Part shown: positions 28,108 to 37,737 of the stretch, in pieces | How positions within the stretch are numbered: position 1 is the first letter of the stretch | Layout of the letters: every line of letters begins with the position of its first letter | NCBI GenBank assembly: GCA_052380005.1 | Contig: JBQTCJ010000005.1 | Strand: one strand, 5' to 3' | DNA: 64,000 bases | Origin: Salinarimonas sp052380005 | GTDB taxonomy: Bacteria; Pseudomonadota; Alphaproteobacteria; Rhizobiales; Beijerinckiaceae | Made by a program: the position numbers and the translations under genes | Notes under the pieces: model-generated | What the model was told of the DNA's origin: nothing | The model's input: the letters and a program-made list of their open reading frames with translations, nothing else | Database searches by the model: none

Positions 28108-29496
28108 ATGGCCCGCGACGTTTCCGATGCGACGCCGATCACCGCACGCGACGCGCTGGTCGAGTGGATCGCCCAGGGCGAGAAGCCGCGCGCGGCCTGG
28201 CGGATCGGCACCGAGCACGAGAAGATCCCGTTCTACAGGGCCGGGAACGCCCCCGTGCCCTTCGCCGGCCCCGCCGGCATCGAGGCCATCCTCGCCGGTC
28301 TGCGCACGGCGACGGGCTGGGAGCCGATCGAGGACGGCGGCAACCTCATCGGGCTGTTCGAGGGGGAGGGCGGCGGCGCCGTCTCGCTCGAGCCGGGCGG
28401 CCAGTTCGAGCTCTCCGGCGCGCTCCTGTCGGACGTGCACGAGACCCGCGCCGAGCTCGACGAGCATCTCGGCCAGACCGGGCGCGTGGCCGAGCCGCTC
28501 GGCATCGGCTTCCTCGATCTCGGCATGAGCCCGCTGTGGCGTCGCGAGGAGACGCCCGTCATGCCCAAGAGCCGCTACCGGATCATGCTGGGCTACATGC
28601 CCAAGGTCGGGCGGCTCGGCCTCGACATGATGCTGCGCACCGCGACCGTGCAGGTGAACCTCGACTTCTCGAGCGAGGCCGACATGGTCAAGAAGCTGCG
28701 CGTCTCCCTCGCGCTGCAGCCGATCGCCACCGCGCTCTTTGCCAACTCGCCCTTCACCGACGGTCGGCCCAACGGCTTCCTGTCGATGCGCTCGCACATC
28801 TGGACCGACACCGACCCGCACCGCACCGGCATGATGCCGATCGCCTTCGAGGACGGCTTCGGCTACGAGCGCTACGTCGACTGGCTGCTCGACGTGCCGA
28901 TGTACTTCGTCAAGCGCGAGGGCGTGTACCACGACGTCGCCGGGGCGAGCTTCCGCGACCTTCTCGCCGGGCGGCTCGCGCAGCTCCCCGGCGAGCGGGC
29001 GACGCGCTCGGACTGGGCGAACCACGTCTCGACCGTCTTTCCCGAGGTCCGGCTCAAGCGCTTTCTGGAGATGCGCGGCATGGATGCCGGCCCGCGCAGC
29101 CACCTGCTCGCCGCGCCCGCCTTCTGGGTGGGCCTGCTCTACGATCCCGTGGCGCTCGACGCGGCGTGGGATCTCGTGAAAGGCTGGAGCGCCGAGGAGC
29201 GCGAGCGGCTGCGCAACGATGCGCCGCGGCTCGGCCTCGACGCCACGATCGCCGGGCGCTCAGCCGCGGCGATCGCGCGCGAGACGCTCGCCATCGCCCG
29301 CTCCGGCCTCTCCAGGCGGGGGATCACGGACGGGCTTCGTCGTGACGAGACCTCTTACCTCGATCCGCTCGAGGAGATCGCGGCGAGCGGGCGGCCGAGG
29401 GCGCGCGCTCTGCTCGACCTGTATCACGGCTCGTGGGGCGGTTCCGTCGCGCCCGCGTTCGAGGCGTGCGCGCTGCCCGCTCCGGAGCCCGCGTGA
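28108..29496 (+). CDS. gshA: Glutamate--cysteine ligase, plant/rhizobial type
   Basis: This 462-residue enzyme catalyses the first step of glutathione synthesis. It is the class shared by plants and alphaproteobacteria: WRIGTEHEKIPFYR near 29-42 and GQFELSGALLSDVHETRAEL near 98-117 are its signature segments, and PVMPKSRYRIMLGYMPKVG and WTDTDPHRTGMMP follow. A GAGG site lies 7 bases before ATG 28108. Its last 170 bases are covered on the other strand by the DUF6894-like frame. Confidence 0.95.
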   Translation: MARDVSDATPITARDALVEWIAQGEKPRAAWRIGTEHEKIPFYRAGNAPVPFAGPAGIEAILAGLRTATGWEPIEDGGNLIGLFEGEGGGAVSLEPGGQFELSGALLSDVHETRAELDEHLGQTGRVAEPLGIGFLDLGMSPLWRREETPVMPKSRYRIMLGYMPKVGRLGLDMMLRTATVQVNLDFSSEADMVKKLRVSLALQPIATALFANSPFTDGRPNGFLSMRSHIWTDTDPHRTGMMPIAFEDGFGYERYVDWLLDVPMYFVKREGVYHDVAGASFRDLLAGRLAQLPGERATRSDWANHVSTVFPEVRLKRFLEMRGMDAGPRSHLLAAPAFWVGLLYDPVALDAAWDLVKGWSAEERERLRNDAPRLGLDATIAGRSAAAIARETLAIARSGLSRRGITDGLRRDETSYLDPLEEIAASGRPRARALLDLYHGSWGGSVAPAFEACALPAPEPA

Positions 29497-29725
29497 CGCT
29501 CGCGTCCAGCGCCTCGGTGAAGGAGACCCGGTCGCACTCGCCGGCGCGGTCGTAGACGTACACCGCCCACTCGTCCCAGCGCGGATAGTGCGGTAGCTGC
29601 GCCATCATCTCCCGGGCGAAGGCAATGGCGCCGGCGCGCATCTCGCCCGCCCGCCCGACCCGCCGGCCTTCCCGATCGACGACGAGGTGGACACCGTCGC
29701 TCGCGTGTAGGTAATGGACGTTCAC
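29324..29725 (-). CDS. DUF6894-like small protein with antisense-derived tail
   Basis: The first 70 residues from GTG 29725 match the DUF6894 pattern of short Hyphomicrobiales proteins: VHYLHASDGVHLVVDREGRRV, an acidic/hydrophobic middle, and DEWAVYVYDRAGECDRVSFTEAL. The usual proteins end there. Here the frame continues for about 60 Arg-rich residues, all of it antisense to the gshA 3' end, where such open frames arise from GC bias. So the tail is probably a stop-codon loss and not a domain. Function unknown. Confidence 0.6.
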   Translation of the reverse strand: MNVHYLHASDGVHLVVDREGRRVGRAGEMRAGAIAFAREMMAQLPHYPRWDEWAVYVYDRAGECDRVSFTEALDASVTRAPERAARTPRTRARRNRPTSRDTGRAERAPSAARSPRSPRADRGKRSRHDEARP

Positions 29726-30097
29726 GGATGCCTCCGTTGGCTCTACGTCCTCGACACAGCCCCGCTCACGGCTTGTTTCCCCTACGATTCGGGCGCGGCA
29801 CGCGGAATGCACGCGTTCGGGAGTCGCTTTCGTGCACTCTCCCCGCCTTCCCCGTTATCCACAGGGGTGTTTCGAGGCGCGCGCGGCATTTTGCCGGCCA
29901 TGCAGCCACGGTGGGAAGCATGTGGGTCGTGCGCAGGGACCGTTGCCCGCCGCCGAGCGCGTCCCTATTCTAGCGTGGCGGGAGGTGACCGGCGCCGGAA
30001 AGAGCGCTCTCCCGTGACATGCCGGCCGCCGGATCGCGGTCGATCGACGGGCGGCCGGGCCTCGGGACGGGGCCGCGCCCGGTGGGGGAACGACAGG
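29726..30097. other. Intergenic region of 372 bases
   Basis: It lies between the divergent DUF6894-like gene and the SWIM-type protein gene. It is noticeably less GC-rich than its flanks between 29740 and 29960. I see no convincing gene, repeat or promoter; an in-frame extension of the downstream gene to 29714 lacks a plausible ribosome site. Confidence 0.4.
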
Positions 30098-30568
30098 ATG
30101 CTCACGCGTACCGACCTGCCCGACGATCCCGTCACGCTCACCGTCACGGGCGCCGAGGGTCACCAGCACACGCTCACGGTGGCGCGGGAGGCGGGCGGCG
30201 GCGTCCAGCTCGCCTGCTCGTGCGCCATGTTCTCGCGCGAATCCTGGTGTCGCCACGCGGTGGATGTGCTGTGCATGCGCCTGCGCGCGCTCGGCGTCGC
30301 GGACGACGCGCTCGACTTCGCCCTCGAGAGCGCCGTCATCGGCACGCGCGCCGAGGACGTCGCGCATGATCTCGACCGGGCGCTGATCGCCTACGGTCGC
30401 GCGCTCGAGCGCTTCGACGCGAGCCGCTCGGCGAGCCTCGAGACCGACGTGCTGGAGACGATGGGCGCGATCGCCCGGGACCTCGCCGACGCGGCTGCCC
30501 GCCTCGCCGACGCCGCGACGCGCTTCCGCCGCGCGCTCGCCGCCGCGCCGGACCGGATCGTGCCCTGA
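30098..30568 (+). CDS. Small SWIM-type zinc-finger protein
   Basis: This 156-residue protein carries a C-x-C-x8-C-x-H motif at Cys40, Cys42, Cys51 and His53 (CSCAMFSRESWCRHAVDVL), the SWIM zinc-finger signature, usually a DNA- or protein-binding module. The remaining C-terminal half is a long Ala/Asp/Arg-rich helix, probably coiled coil (85-150). It is preceded by GGTGGGGGA about 9 bases before ATG 30098. Standing alone, its partner cannot be told from context. The family is otherwise unrecognised. Confidence 0.65.
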   Translation: MLTRTDLPDDPVTLTVTGAEGHQHTLTVAREAGGGVQLACSCAMFSRESWCRHAVDVLCMRLRALGVADDALDFALESAVIGTRAEDVAHDLDRALIAYGRALERFDASRSASLETDVLETMGAIARDLADAAARLADAATRFRRALAAAPDRIVP

Positions 30569-30672
30569 AGCGCGATCCGCCCCGACAGGGTCGGGTCGGG
30601 CGCTCCAGGTTGCTGTGCGATCGCATCGATTCTCCCGCGACCGGCCTCCACGCGCCGGGATGAGGCTCGAGC

Positions 30673-30936
30673 TCAGTCGGGGCGGCTCGTCAGCTTGACG
30701 AGGCGCGCCTCGAGCTCGTCGATGCGCAGCGCCAGCCTCTGCGCCTCTTCGCGCGCGGCGATGGCGATCTCGCGGGTCGCCTCGTATTCCTCGCGCGAGA
30801 CCACGTCCATGTCCTTGACGATCCGCTCCAGCTGGGCGCGCATCACGGCGTCGATCTCGCGCCGCACGCCCCCCGCGGCCCCGGCCGCGTCCGAGAACAG
30901 GCGGGAGAGGTCGTCGAGAATGCGGTTCTGGTTCAT
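30673..30936 (-). CDS. ubiK: UbiK-type accessory factor (BMFP family)
   Basis: This 87-residue, wholly helical protein matches the membrane fusogenic BMFP/UbiK family: NRILDDLSRLFSDAAGAAGG at the start and REEYEATREIAIAAREEAQRLALRIDELEARL coiled coil at the end. UbiK assists ubiquinone synthesis in E. coli, in the Ubi complex. It is divergent from lgt by 179 bases. Confidence 0.85.
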   Translation of the reverse strand: MNQNRILDDLSRLFSDAAGAAGGVRREIDAVMRAQLERIVKDMDVVSREEYEATREIAIAAREEAQRLALRIDELEARLVKLTSRPD

Positions 30937-31115
30937 GGGTCGCCGTCCTTCTTGCGCCGTTCGGGTCGGCGCGATCTCCGCGCCGCGCCCGTTACATGGC
31001 GCCGCCGGCATCGGGACGCAACGGGTCGCCGGCTCTTGACGCCCTTGCGCAAACCCGGCACCTCCGCGACCATCCGATTCGCGCCCGCGAGACGGGCGAA
31101 CGCGCGCGAGGCCGC

Positions 31116-31979
31116 ATGCCCTTTCCCGAGATCGACCCGGTCGCCATCGCGATCGGCCCCATCGCCATCCGCTGGTACGCGCTCGCCTATATCGCGGGGC
31201 TGCTGCTCGGCTGGTGGGGGGCGCGCCGGCTCGTGCGGGCCGACCGGCTCTGGGGCGACGTGCGCCGCCCGGACGCGATCGCGATCGACGACCTCGTCGT
31301 ATGGGTGGCGATCGGGCTCATCCTGGGCGGGCGGCTCGGCTACGTGCTGTTCTACAATCTCGACGCCTACCTCGCGAACCCGCTCGAGATCCTCGCGGTC
31401 TGGCGGGGCGGCATGGCCTTCCACGGCGGGCTCCTCGGCGCGCTCGTCGCGATGCTGCTCTTCGCCCGCGCGCGCCGCCTGCCGGCTCTGCCGATCTTCG
31501 ACGTCGTCGCCGTCGTCACGCCGATCGGCCTCTTCTTCGGGCGCATCGCCAACTTCATCAACGGCGAGCTCTGGGGCAGGCCCGCGCCGGACGTGTCCTG
31601 GGCCGTGGTCTTCCCCTTCGCCGGGGACGTGCCGCGATACCCGTCCCAGCTGATCGAGGCGGGAACGCAGGGCCTCCTGCTGCTCGTCGTGATGCTGATC
31701 GCGGTCGCCTTCGCCGGCTTCCGGCGTCCGGGGCTCATCGCCGGCGTGTTCGCCATCGGCTACGCACTGGCGCGCATCGTCTCCGAGTTCTTCCGCGAGC
31801 CCGATCCTCAGCTCGGCTTCCTGTTCGGGCGGGAGGTCGAGGCGCTCTCGGGCGGGGTGACGATGGGGATGCTCCTGTCGCTGCCGTTGCTCGTGGGCGG
31901 CATCGTTCTCGTCGCGCTGGCGCGCGCGGGCACGACCCGCCGCGGCGCGCTCGTGGACCGGGAGGCGCCCTCCGCATGA
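31116..31979 (+). CDS. lgt: Prolipoprotein diacylglyceryl transferase
   Basis: This 287-residue inner-membrane enzyme attaches diacylglycerol to lipobox cysteines. The Lgt signature GRIANFINGELWGRP lies near residues 142-156, with IRWYALAYIAGLLLGWW near 20-36 and R-I-V-S-E-F-F-R-E-P-D near 220. ATG 31116 starts the conserved N-terminus; the frame is open further upstream but unconserved. The stop overlaps the next gene (ATGA). Confidence 0.96.
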   Translation: MPFPEIDPVAIAIGPIAIRWYALAYIAGLLLGWWGARRLVRADRLWGDVRRPDAIAIDDLVVWVAIGLILGGRLGYVLFYNLDAYLANPLEILAVWRGGMAFHGGLLGALVAMLLFARARRLPALPIFDVVAVVTPIGLFFGRIANFINGELWGRPAPDVSWAVVFPFAGDVPRYPSQLIEAGTQGLLLLVVMLIAVAFAGFRRPGLIAGVFAIGYALARIVSEFFREPDPQLGFLFGREVEALSGGVTMGMLLSLPLLVGGIVLVALARAGTTRRGALVDREAPSA

Positions 31980-33094
31980 CGCCGCTCGGCGCCGAGATCC
32001 GGGACCTGATCGCCGCGGAGGGCCCCATCCCCGTCTCGCGCTACATGGCGCTGTGCCTCGGCCACCCGCGCTACGGCTACTACATGACCCGCGACCCGAT
32101 CGGGTTGGCGGGCGACTTCGTCACTGCTCCCGAGATCAGCCAGATGTTCGGCGAGCTCGTCGGATTGTGGGCGGCGCAGGCCTGGATCGACCTCGGACGG
32201 CCGGCGCCCTTCGCCCTCGTCGAGCTCGGCCCCGGCCGCGGCACGCTGATGGCGGATGCGCTGCGCGCCGCGAAGGTCGCCCCGGGCTTCCTCGAGGCGG
32301 CTGCGGTGCACCTCGTCGAGACGAGCCCCGTCCTGCGAGAGCGCCAGCACGCGACGCTCGCCGCGCCCCCGGCGGCGCTCGGGGGCGGGGTGCATTGGCA
32401 CGCGCAGCTCGACGCAGTGCCGGACCTGCCGCTCATCGCGCTCGCCAACGAGTTCTTCGACGCGTTGCCCGTGCGCCAGATGGTGCGCGACCGCGGCGCC
32501 TGGCGCGAGCGGCTCGTCGGCCTCGACGACGCCGGCGCGCTCGCCTTCGGGCTCTCGCCCGAGGCCGACCCGTCGATCTCCGACCCGTCCTTCGCCTGGG
32601 ACGCGCCCGAGGGCGCCGTGCTCGAGATCGCGGCGGCCGGCGCGGCGGTGATGCGCGCGCTCGCCGGGCGCATCGTCTCCGCCGGTGGGGCGGCGCTCGC
32701 GATCGACTACGGCCACGCCCGCACCGGCTTCGCCGACACGCTCCAGGCGATCCGCCGCCACGCCTTCGCCGACCCGCTCGTCGATCCCGGCGAGGCGGAC
32801 GTGACCGCGCACGTCGACTTCGCCCAGCTCGCCGTCGCGGCGCAGGGCGCCGGCGCGCGGGTGTTCGGGCCCGTGACCCAGGGCGCCTTCCTGCGCGCGC
32901 TCGGCATCGAGCCGCGGGCGCGGGCACTCGCGGCCCGGGCGAGCGCCAGGCAGTCCGAGGAGATCGGCGCCGCGCTCGTGCGGCTCACCGGGGACCGCGA
33001 CGCGGACATGGGCGTTCTGTTCAAGGCGCTGGCGGTCGCGCATCCGCGGCTCTCCGCCTGCGCCGGCTTCACCCGGGACGAGGGGCCATGCTGA
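31976..33094 (+). CDS. NDUFAF7/MidA-like SAM-dependent methyltransferase (DUF185)
   Basis: This 372-residue protein is homologous to mitochondrial NDUFAF7, which methylates an arginine of a complex I subunit. The family start GPIPVSRYMALCLGHPRYGYYMTRDP is at 17-42, then GDFVTAPEISQMFGELVGLW, the SAM motif ELGPGRGTLMADALR near 82-96, and LIALANEFFDALPVRQ. The pairing lgt-DUF185-pgeF is a common alphaproteobacterial operon; overlaps of 4 and 7 bases show coupling. Confidence 0.92.
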   Translation: MTPLGAEIRDLIAAEGPIPVSRYMALCLGHPRYGYYMTRDPIGLAGDFVTAPEISQMFGELVGLWAAQAWIDLGRPAPFALVELGPGRGTLMADALRAAKVAPGFLEAAAVHLVETSPVLRERQHATLAAPPAALGGGVHWHAQLDAVPDLPLIALANEFFDALPVRQMVRDRGAWRERLVGLDDAGALAFGLSPEADPSISDPSFAWDAPEGAVLEIAAAGAAVMRALAGRIVSAGGAALAIDYGHARTGFADTLQAIRRHAFADPLVDPGEADVTAHVDFAQLAVAAQGAGARVFGPVTQGAFLRALGIEPRARALAARASARQSEEIGAALVRLTGDRDADMGVLFKALAVAHPRLSACAGFTRDEGPC

Positions 33095-33858
33095 TCACGT
33101 CGGACGCGCTCGACGCCGGACACGGCGTCCGCCACGCCTTCTTCACCCGCGACGGCGGGGTCTCGCAGGGGCTCTACACGAGCCTCAACGGCGGCCTCGG
33201 CTCGGCGGACGCGCGGGAGGCCGTGCTCGCCAACCGCGCGCGCATGGCCGAGCGGCTCGGCGTCGCGCCGCACGCGCTGGTGAGCGTCCACCAGGTCCAT
33301 TCGCCCGACGTCGTCGTGGTCGAGGAGCCGATCGCGCCGGACGCCCGCCCGAAGGCGGACGCGATGGTGACCGACCGGCCGGGCCTCGCGCTCGCGATCC
33401 TCACGGCCGATTGCGGCCCGATCCTCTTCGCCGACGCGGAGGCCGGCGTGATCGGCGCCGCCCACGCCGGCTGGCGCGGCGCGCTCGCCGGTGTCGCCGA
33501 GGCGACCGTCGACCGCATGGAGCGGCTCGGCGCGCGGCGCGGGCGCATCGTCGCGGTGCTCGGGCCGACGATCGGGCAGGAGGCCTACGAGGTGGGGGCG
33601 GAGCTGCGCGACGCGGCGCTGGCGGAGGACGCGGGAGCGCAGCGCTTCTTCGCGCCCGGCAAGCGGGAGGGCAAGTTCCAGTTCGACCTGCCCGGCTACA
33701 TCCTCGCGCGCCTCACCCGCGCGGAGGTCGGCGCGGCGCACGACCTCGCCCGCTGCACCTATTCCAACGCGGACCTGTTCTACTCCTACCGCCGCGCGAC
33801 GCATCGCGGCGAGCCGGATTACGGCCGCCTCGTCTCGGCGATCGCGCTCGCCGGCTGA
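33088..33858 (+). CDS. pgeF: PgeF/YfiH (DUF152, laccase-domain) protein
   Basis: This 256-residue enzyme of the multicopper-polyphenol-oxidase-like family is now linked to peptidoglycan editing and purine nucleoside phosphorylase/deaminase activity. Zinc-site motifs are intact: HQVHSPDV (about 70-77), TADCGPILFAD (about 109-119) and GAAHAGWRGALAG (about 125-137). A GGACGAGGGG site precedes ATG 33088 inside the upstream gene (7-base overlap). Confidence 0.93.
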   Translation: MLITSDALDAGHGVRHAFFTRDGGVSQGLYTSLNGGLGSADAREAVLANRARMAERLGVAPHALVSVHQVHSPDVVVVEEPIAPDARPKADAMVTDRPGLALAILTADCGPILFADAEAGVIGAAHAGWRGALAGVAEATVDRMERLGARRGRIVAVLGPTIGQEAYEVGAELRDAALAEDAGAQRFFAPGKREGKFQFDLPGYILARLTRAEVGAAHDLARCTYSNADLFYSYRRATHRGEPDYGRLVSAIALAG

Positions 33859-33874
33859 GCAGGCCCGCGCGGGG

Positions 33875-34633
33875 TCATTCCCGGATACCGACGACGTCGG
33901 GCGTCTCCCAGGCGAGATGCTGGCCGCCGTCGAGCGCCAGCATCTGGCCCGTGACGCTGCGCGCGCCGACGAGGTACATCAGCGCCTCGCAGACCTCGTC
34001 CGGTGACGACGACCGCCGCAGCGGCACCGCGGCCGACTGGCGCGCGAAGTCCTCCTCGCCCTGGCGGGGGCTCGCCAGCGTCGGGCCCGGCCCGATGGCG
34101 TTGACGCGGATGCGCGGCGCGAGCGCCCGCGCCATCGTGCGCGTCGCGGTCCACAGGGCGGATTTGGCGATCTGGTACGAGAAGAACATTGGCGTCTCCT
34201 TCCAGACGCGCTGATCGAGCACGTTGACCAAGAGCCCCTCGGCACCCTCGGGCAGCTGCGCGGCGAAGTCGCGCGCGAGGATCAGCGGGGCGGTGAGGTC
34301 CACCGCGAGCGTCCGCCCGTAGCGGGCGAGGTCGAGGCTCTCGATTCGGTCGTCCTCGAACTCGCTCGCGCTGTTGACGAGGAGGTCGAGCGGCCCGAGC
34401 GCGGTCGTCGCCGCCGCGATCATGCCGGCCACCGCAGCCGCGTCCGCGAGGTCCGCCTGCACGACGCTCGCCCGCCCGCCCGCCGCGCCGATGGCGTGGG
34501 CCAGCCGCTCCGCCTCGACGACGGAGGCGTTGCAATGGATCGCGACGCGATAGCCGTCGCGCGCGAGCCGCTCCACCATCGCCCGCCCGATCCGCTTCGC
34601 ACCGCCGGTCACCAGGGCCGCCTTCGGGGTCAT
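33875..34633 (-). CDS. SDR oxidoreductase, pteridine-reductase/FolM-like
   Basis: This 252-residue short-chain dehydrogenase begins ALVTGGAKRIGRAMVERLA, where the TGGxxRIG form and the following NSASEFEDD and RVNAIGPGPTLASPRQ segments resemble pteridine reductase/dihydromonapterin reductase FolM rather than ordinary SDRs. The catalytic Tyr-Lys is SYQIAKSAL. ATG 34633 is preferred to 34645: GGAGGT lies 4-5 bases upstream of the former. Substrate cannot be decided here. It is convergent with pgeF. Confidence 0.8.
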   Translation of the reverse strand: MTPKAALVTGGAKRIGRAMVERLARDGYRVAIHCNASVVEAERLAHAIGAAGGRASVVQADLADAAAVAGMIAAATTALGPLDLLVNSASEFEDDRIESLDLARYGRTLAVDLTAPLILARDFAAQLPEGAEGLLVNVLDQRVWKETPMFFSYQIAKSALWTATRTMARALAPRIRVNAIGPGPTLASPRQGEEDFARQSAAVPLRRSSSPDEVCEALMYLVGARSVTGQMLALDGGQHLAWETPDVVGIRE

Positions 34634-34779
34634 TCGCACCTCCATGATCGCGGAGATCTACGCGCGAGACGCGCGAACGGATGCGCACTCGATCCGGCGC
34701 GCGCACCGGCTTGCCTCCGGTCGCAGATCCTCTAGAAGCCGGGGGTGGGCCGCCCCCGCGCGCCCGGGAGCCCGCCTCG

Positions 34780-35331
34780 ATGGCCTTCGCCCTGCGCCTC
34801 GCGCGCCTCGTCGACGCCCTGAACGAGCGCATCGCGCGGCTCGCCGCGTGGCTCGTCGTCGCGGCGGTGGTGATCTCGGCGGGCAACGCGATCTCGCGCA
34901 AGGCCTTCTCGCTGTCCTCGAACGCCTGGCTCGAGGCGCAGTGGTACCTGTTCGGGGCGGTGTTCCTGCTCGGCGCCTCCTGGACCCTCAAGCGGAACGA
35001 GCACGTACGCATCGACGTCGTCTCCTCGCGGCTGTCGCCCCGCACCCGTGGCTGGATCGACGTCGTCGGCCACGCGCTGTTCCTGATCCCCTTCGCGCTG
35101 GTCCACGTGCTCACCGCGATTCCCTTCTTCCTGCTGTCGTGGCGCACCGGGGAGGTCTCGCCGAATGCGGGCGGGCTGCCGCTGTGGCCGGCGAAGATCC
35201 TCGTGCTCCTGGGCTTCGCCATGCTTCTCGCGCAGGGCGTCTCGGAGCTCGTCAAGAAGGTCGCGGTCCTGCGCGGGGCGCTGCCCGACGCGGGCGAGGG
35301 CGGACCGCCCGTGTCCGGGTTCACGTCATGA
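34780..35331 (+). CDS. TRAP transporter small permease (DctQ-type)
   Basis: This 183-residue protein has four membrane helices (about 18-40, 55-75, 90-112, 135-155) and the DctQ pattern WLEAQWYLFGAVFLLGASWTLKRNEHVRIDV near 45-75. It forms the membrane part of a TRAP carboxylate importer with the large subunit directly downstream (ATGA overlap). No binding-protein gene (dctP type) is beside it in the window. Confidence 0.9.
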   Translation: MAFALRLARLVDALNERIARLAAWLVVAAVVISAGNAISRKAFSLSSNAWLEAQWYLFGAVFLLGASWTLKRNEHVRIDVVSSRLSPRTRGWIDVVGHALFLIPFALVHVLTAIPFFLLSWRTGEVSPNAGGLPLWPAKILVLLGFAMLLAQGVSELVKKVAVLRGALPDAGEGGPPVSGFTS

Positions 35332-37016
35332 GCGCCTTTCTCGTCGCGAACCTCGCGCCGATCATGTTCGGCTCGCTCGTCGTGCTGATGCTGCTCGGCT
35401 ACCCGATCGCCTTCTCGCTCGCCGCGCTGGGCCTCGGCTTCGGGTTCCTGGGTATCGAGCTCGGCCTGTTCGCGCCGGGCTTCTTCCAGGCGCTGCCGGA
35501 CCGCGTCTACGGCGCCATGGCGAACGAGACGCTGCTCGCGATCCCGTTCTTCACCTTCATGGGCCTCGTGCTCGAGCGTTCGCGCATGGCCGAGGACCTG
35601 CTCGACACGATGGGCCAGCTCTTCGGCTCGGTGCGGGGCGGGCTCGCCTACGCCGTGGTCTTCGTGGGCGCACTCCTCGCCGCGACGACGGGCGTCGTCG
35701 CCGCCGCCGTGATCTCGATGGGGCTGATCTCGCTGCCGATCATGCTGCGCTACGGGTACGACCGGCGCCTCGCCACGGGCGTCATCGTCGCTTCGGGCAC
35801 GCTGGCGCAGATCCTCCCGCCCTCGCTGGTGCTGATCGTGCTCGCCGACCAGCTCGGCCGCTCGGTGGGGGACATGTATGCCGGCGCCATGCTGCCGGCG
35901 CTGATGCTGACGGCGGCCTTCGCGCTCTACGTGTTCATCAACACGCTGCTGCGCCCCGCCATGGCGCCGCCGCTGCCGCAGGAGGCCCGGCGGCTGGGCC
36001 GCGGCATGACCTCGCTCCTCGTGCTCACCGCCGTGGCGATCGGCGTCGGCTGGGCTGCCACGGCGTGGTTTTCGGGGCGTGTGGAGCAGGCGCCCTACGT
36101 CTACGGCGCCGCGACGGGCGTGCTCCTCGCCTTCGCCGTCGCCTGGGCGAACCGGCGGCTGACCCTCGGCGTGCTCTCCCACCTCGCCGAGCAGGTGACG
36201 CTCGTGCTGGTGCCGCCGCTCGCGCTGATCTTCCTCGTGCTGGGCACGATCTTCGTGGGCCTCGCCACGCCCACCGAGGGCGGCGCCATGGGCGCCGTCG
36301 GCGCCCTCGCGCTCGCCGCGCTCAAGGGGCGCCTGTCGCTGCGGCTCAGCCGCGAGGCGGCGGAATCGACGCTGCGGCTGTCCGCCTTCGTCATGTTCGT
36401 GCTGATCGGCGCGCGGGTGTTCTCGCTCACCTTCTACGGGGTGAGCGGGCACATCTGGGTGAAGGACCTGCTGCTGGCGCTGCCGGGCGGGGAGGCGGGG
36501 TTCCTGCTCTTCGTCGGGCTGACCGTGTTCTTCCTCGGCTTCTTCCTCGACTTCTTCGAGATCGTCTTCATCCTCGTGCCGCTGCTGGTGGCGCCGGCAC
36601 AGGCGCTCGGCATCGATCTCGTCTGGTTCGGCGTGCTGCTGGCGGTGAACTTCCAGACCTCCTTCCTCACCCCGCCCTTCGGCTTCTCGCTGTTCTACCT
36701 GCGCTCGGTCACCCCGAGCGGGGAATACGAGGACGAGGTGACGGGCGCGCGGGTGCGCGGGGTCGACACGCTGGAGATCTACCGCGGCGTGATCCCCTTC
36801 GTCGCGATCCAGGTCATGATGATCGTCGTCGTCTACCTCGCGCCGGGCCTCGTGACGCACTACCGCTCGGACGCGCCCGTCCTCGACGAGGAGCAGGTGC
36901 GCGAGCGCCTCGACCGGCTGATCATGCCCGGCCTCGGCGACGGGGGAGCGGGCGGCGGCTTCGGGCCGGGCTTCGGCCCGCCGCAGATGCCGAGCTTCGC
37001 GCCGCCGCCGCAGTGA
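35328..37016 (+). CDS. TRAP transporter large permease (DctM-type, extended)
   Basis: This 562-residue ion-transporter-superfamily subunit drives uptake by the sodium gradient. The N-terminal third matches DctM (LGYPIAFSLAALGLGFGFLG, then FTFMGLVLERSRMAEDLLDTMGQLFGSVRGGLAYAVVFVGALLAATTG). It is over 100 residues longer than standard DctM (about 430): an insert near 205-270 with two extra helices, and a C-terminal tail from about 500 ending in a Gly/Pro/Phe-rich stretch. Such large forms occur in the subgroup pairing with mannitol/chloroaromatic-type binding proteins. Substrate unknown. Confidence 0.9.
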   Translation: MSAFLVANLAPIMFGSLVVLMLLGYPIAFSLAALGLGFGFLGIELGLFAPGFFQALPDRVYGAMANETLLAIPFFTFMGLVLERSRMAEDLLDTMGQLFGSVRGGLAYAVVFVGALLAATTGVVAAAVISMGLISLPIMLRYGYDRRLATGVIVASGTLAQILPPSLVLIVLADQLGRSVGDMYAGAMLPALMLTAAFALYVFINTLLRPAMAPPLPQEARRLGRGMTSLLVLTAVAIGVGWAATAWFSGRVEQAPYVYGAATGVLLAFAVAWANRRLTLGVLSHLAEQVTLVLVPPLALIFLVLGTIFVGLATPTEGGAMGAVGALALAALKGRLSLRLSREAAESTLRLSAFVMFVLIGARVFSLTFYGVSGHIWVKDLLLALPGGEAGFLLFVGLTVFFLGFFLDFFEIVFILVPLLVAPAQALGIDLVWFGVLLAVNFQTSFLTPPFGFSLFYLRSVTPSGEYEDEVTGARVRGVDTLEIYRGVIPFVAIQVMMIVVVYLAPGLVTHYRSDAPVLDEEQVRERLDRLIMPGLGDGGAGGGFGPGFGPPQMPSFAPPPQ

Positions 37017-37019
37017 GGC

Positions 37020-37637
<618 letters not shown>

Positions 37638-37737
37638 GGGGTACCTCCCGAGACATCTCCAGGACGGCGCCGCCCGCGCGGGACGGCTCGACGGAGATGG
37701 CGCGCAGGGCGCCGCCGCCAAGGCGCGCGCACGCCCC

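Noticed and set aside
33819..36860. A minus-strand open frame of about 1000 codons opposite pgeF and the TRAP genes
   Set aside because: It is Arg/Glu/His-rich with no motif and lies antisense to well-supported genes; GC-rich third positions produce such frames. The same holds for long antisense frames over livGF-livK, topA and dnaB.
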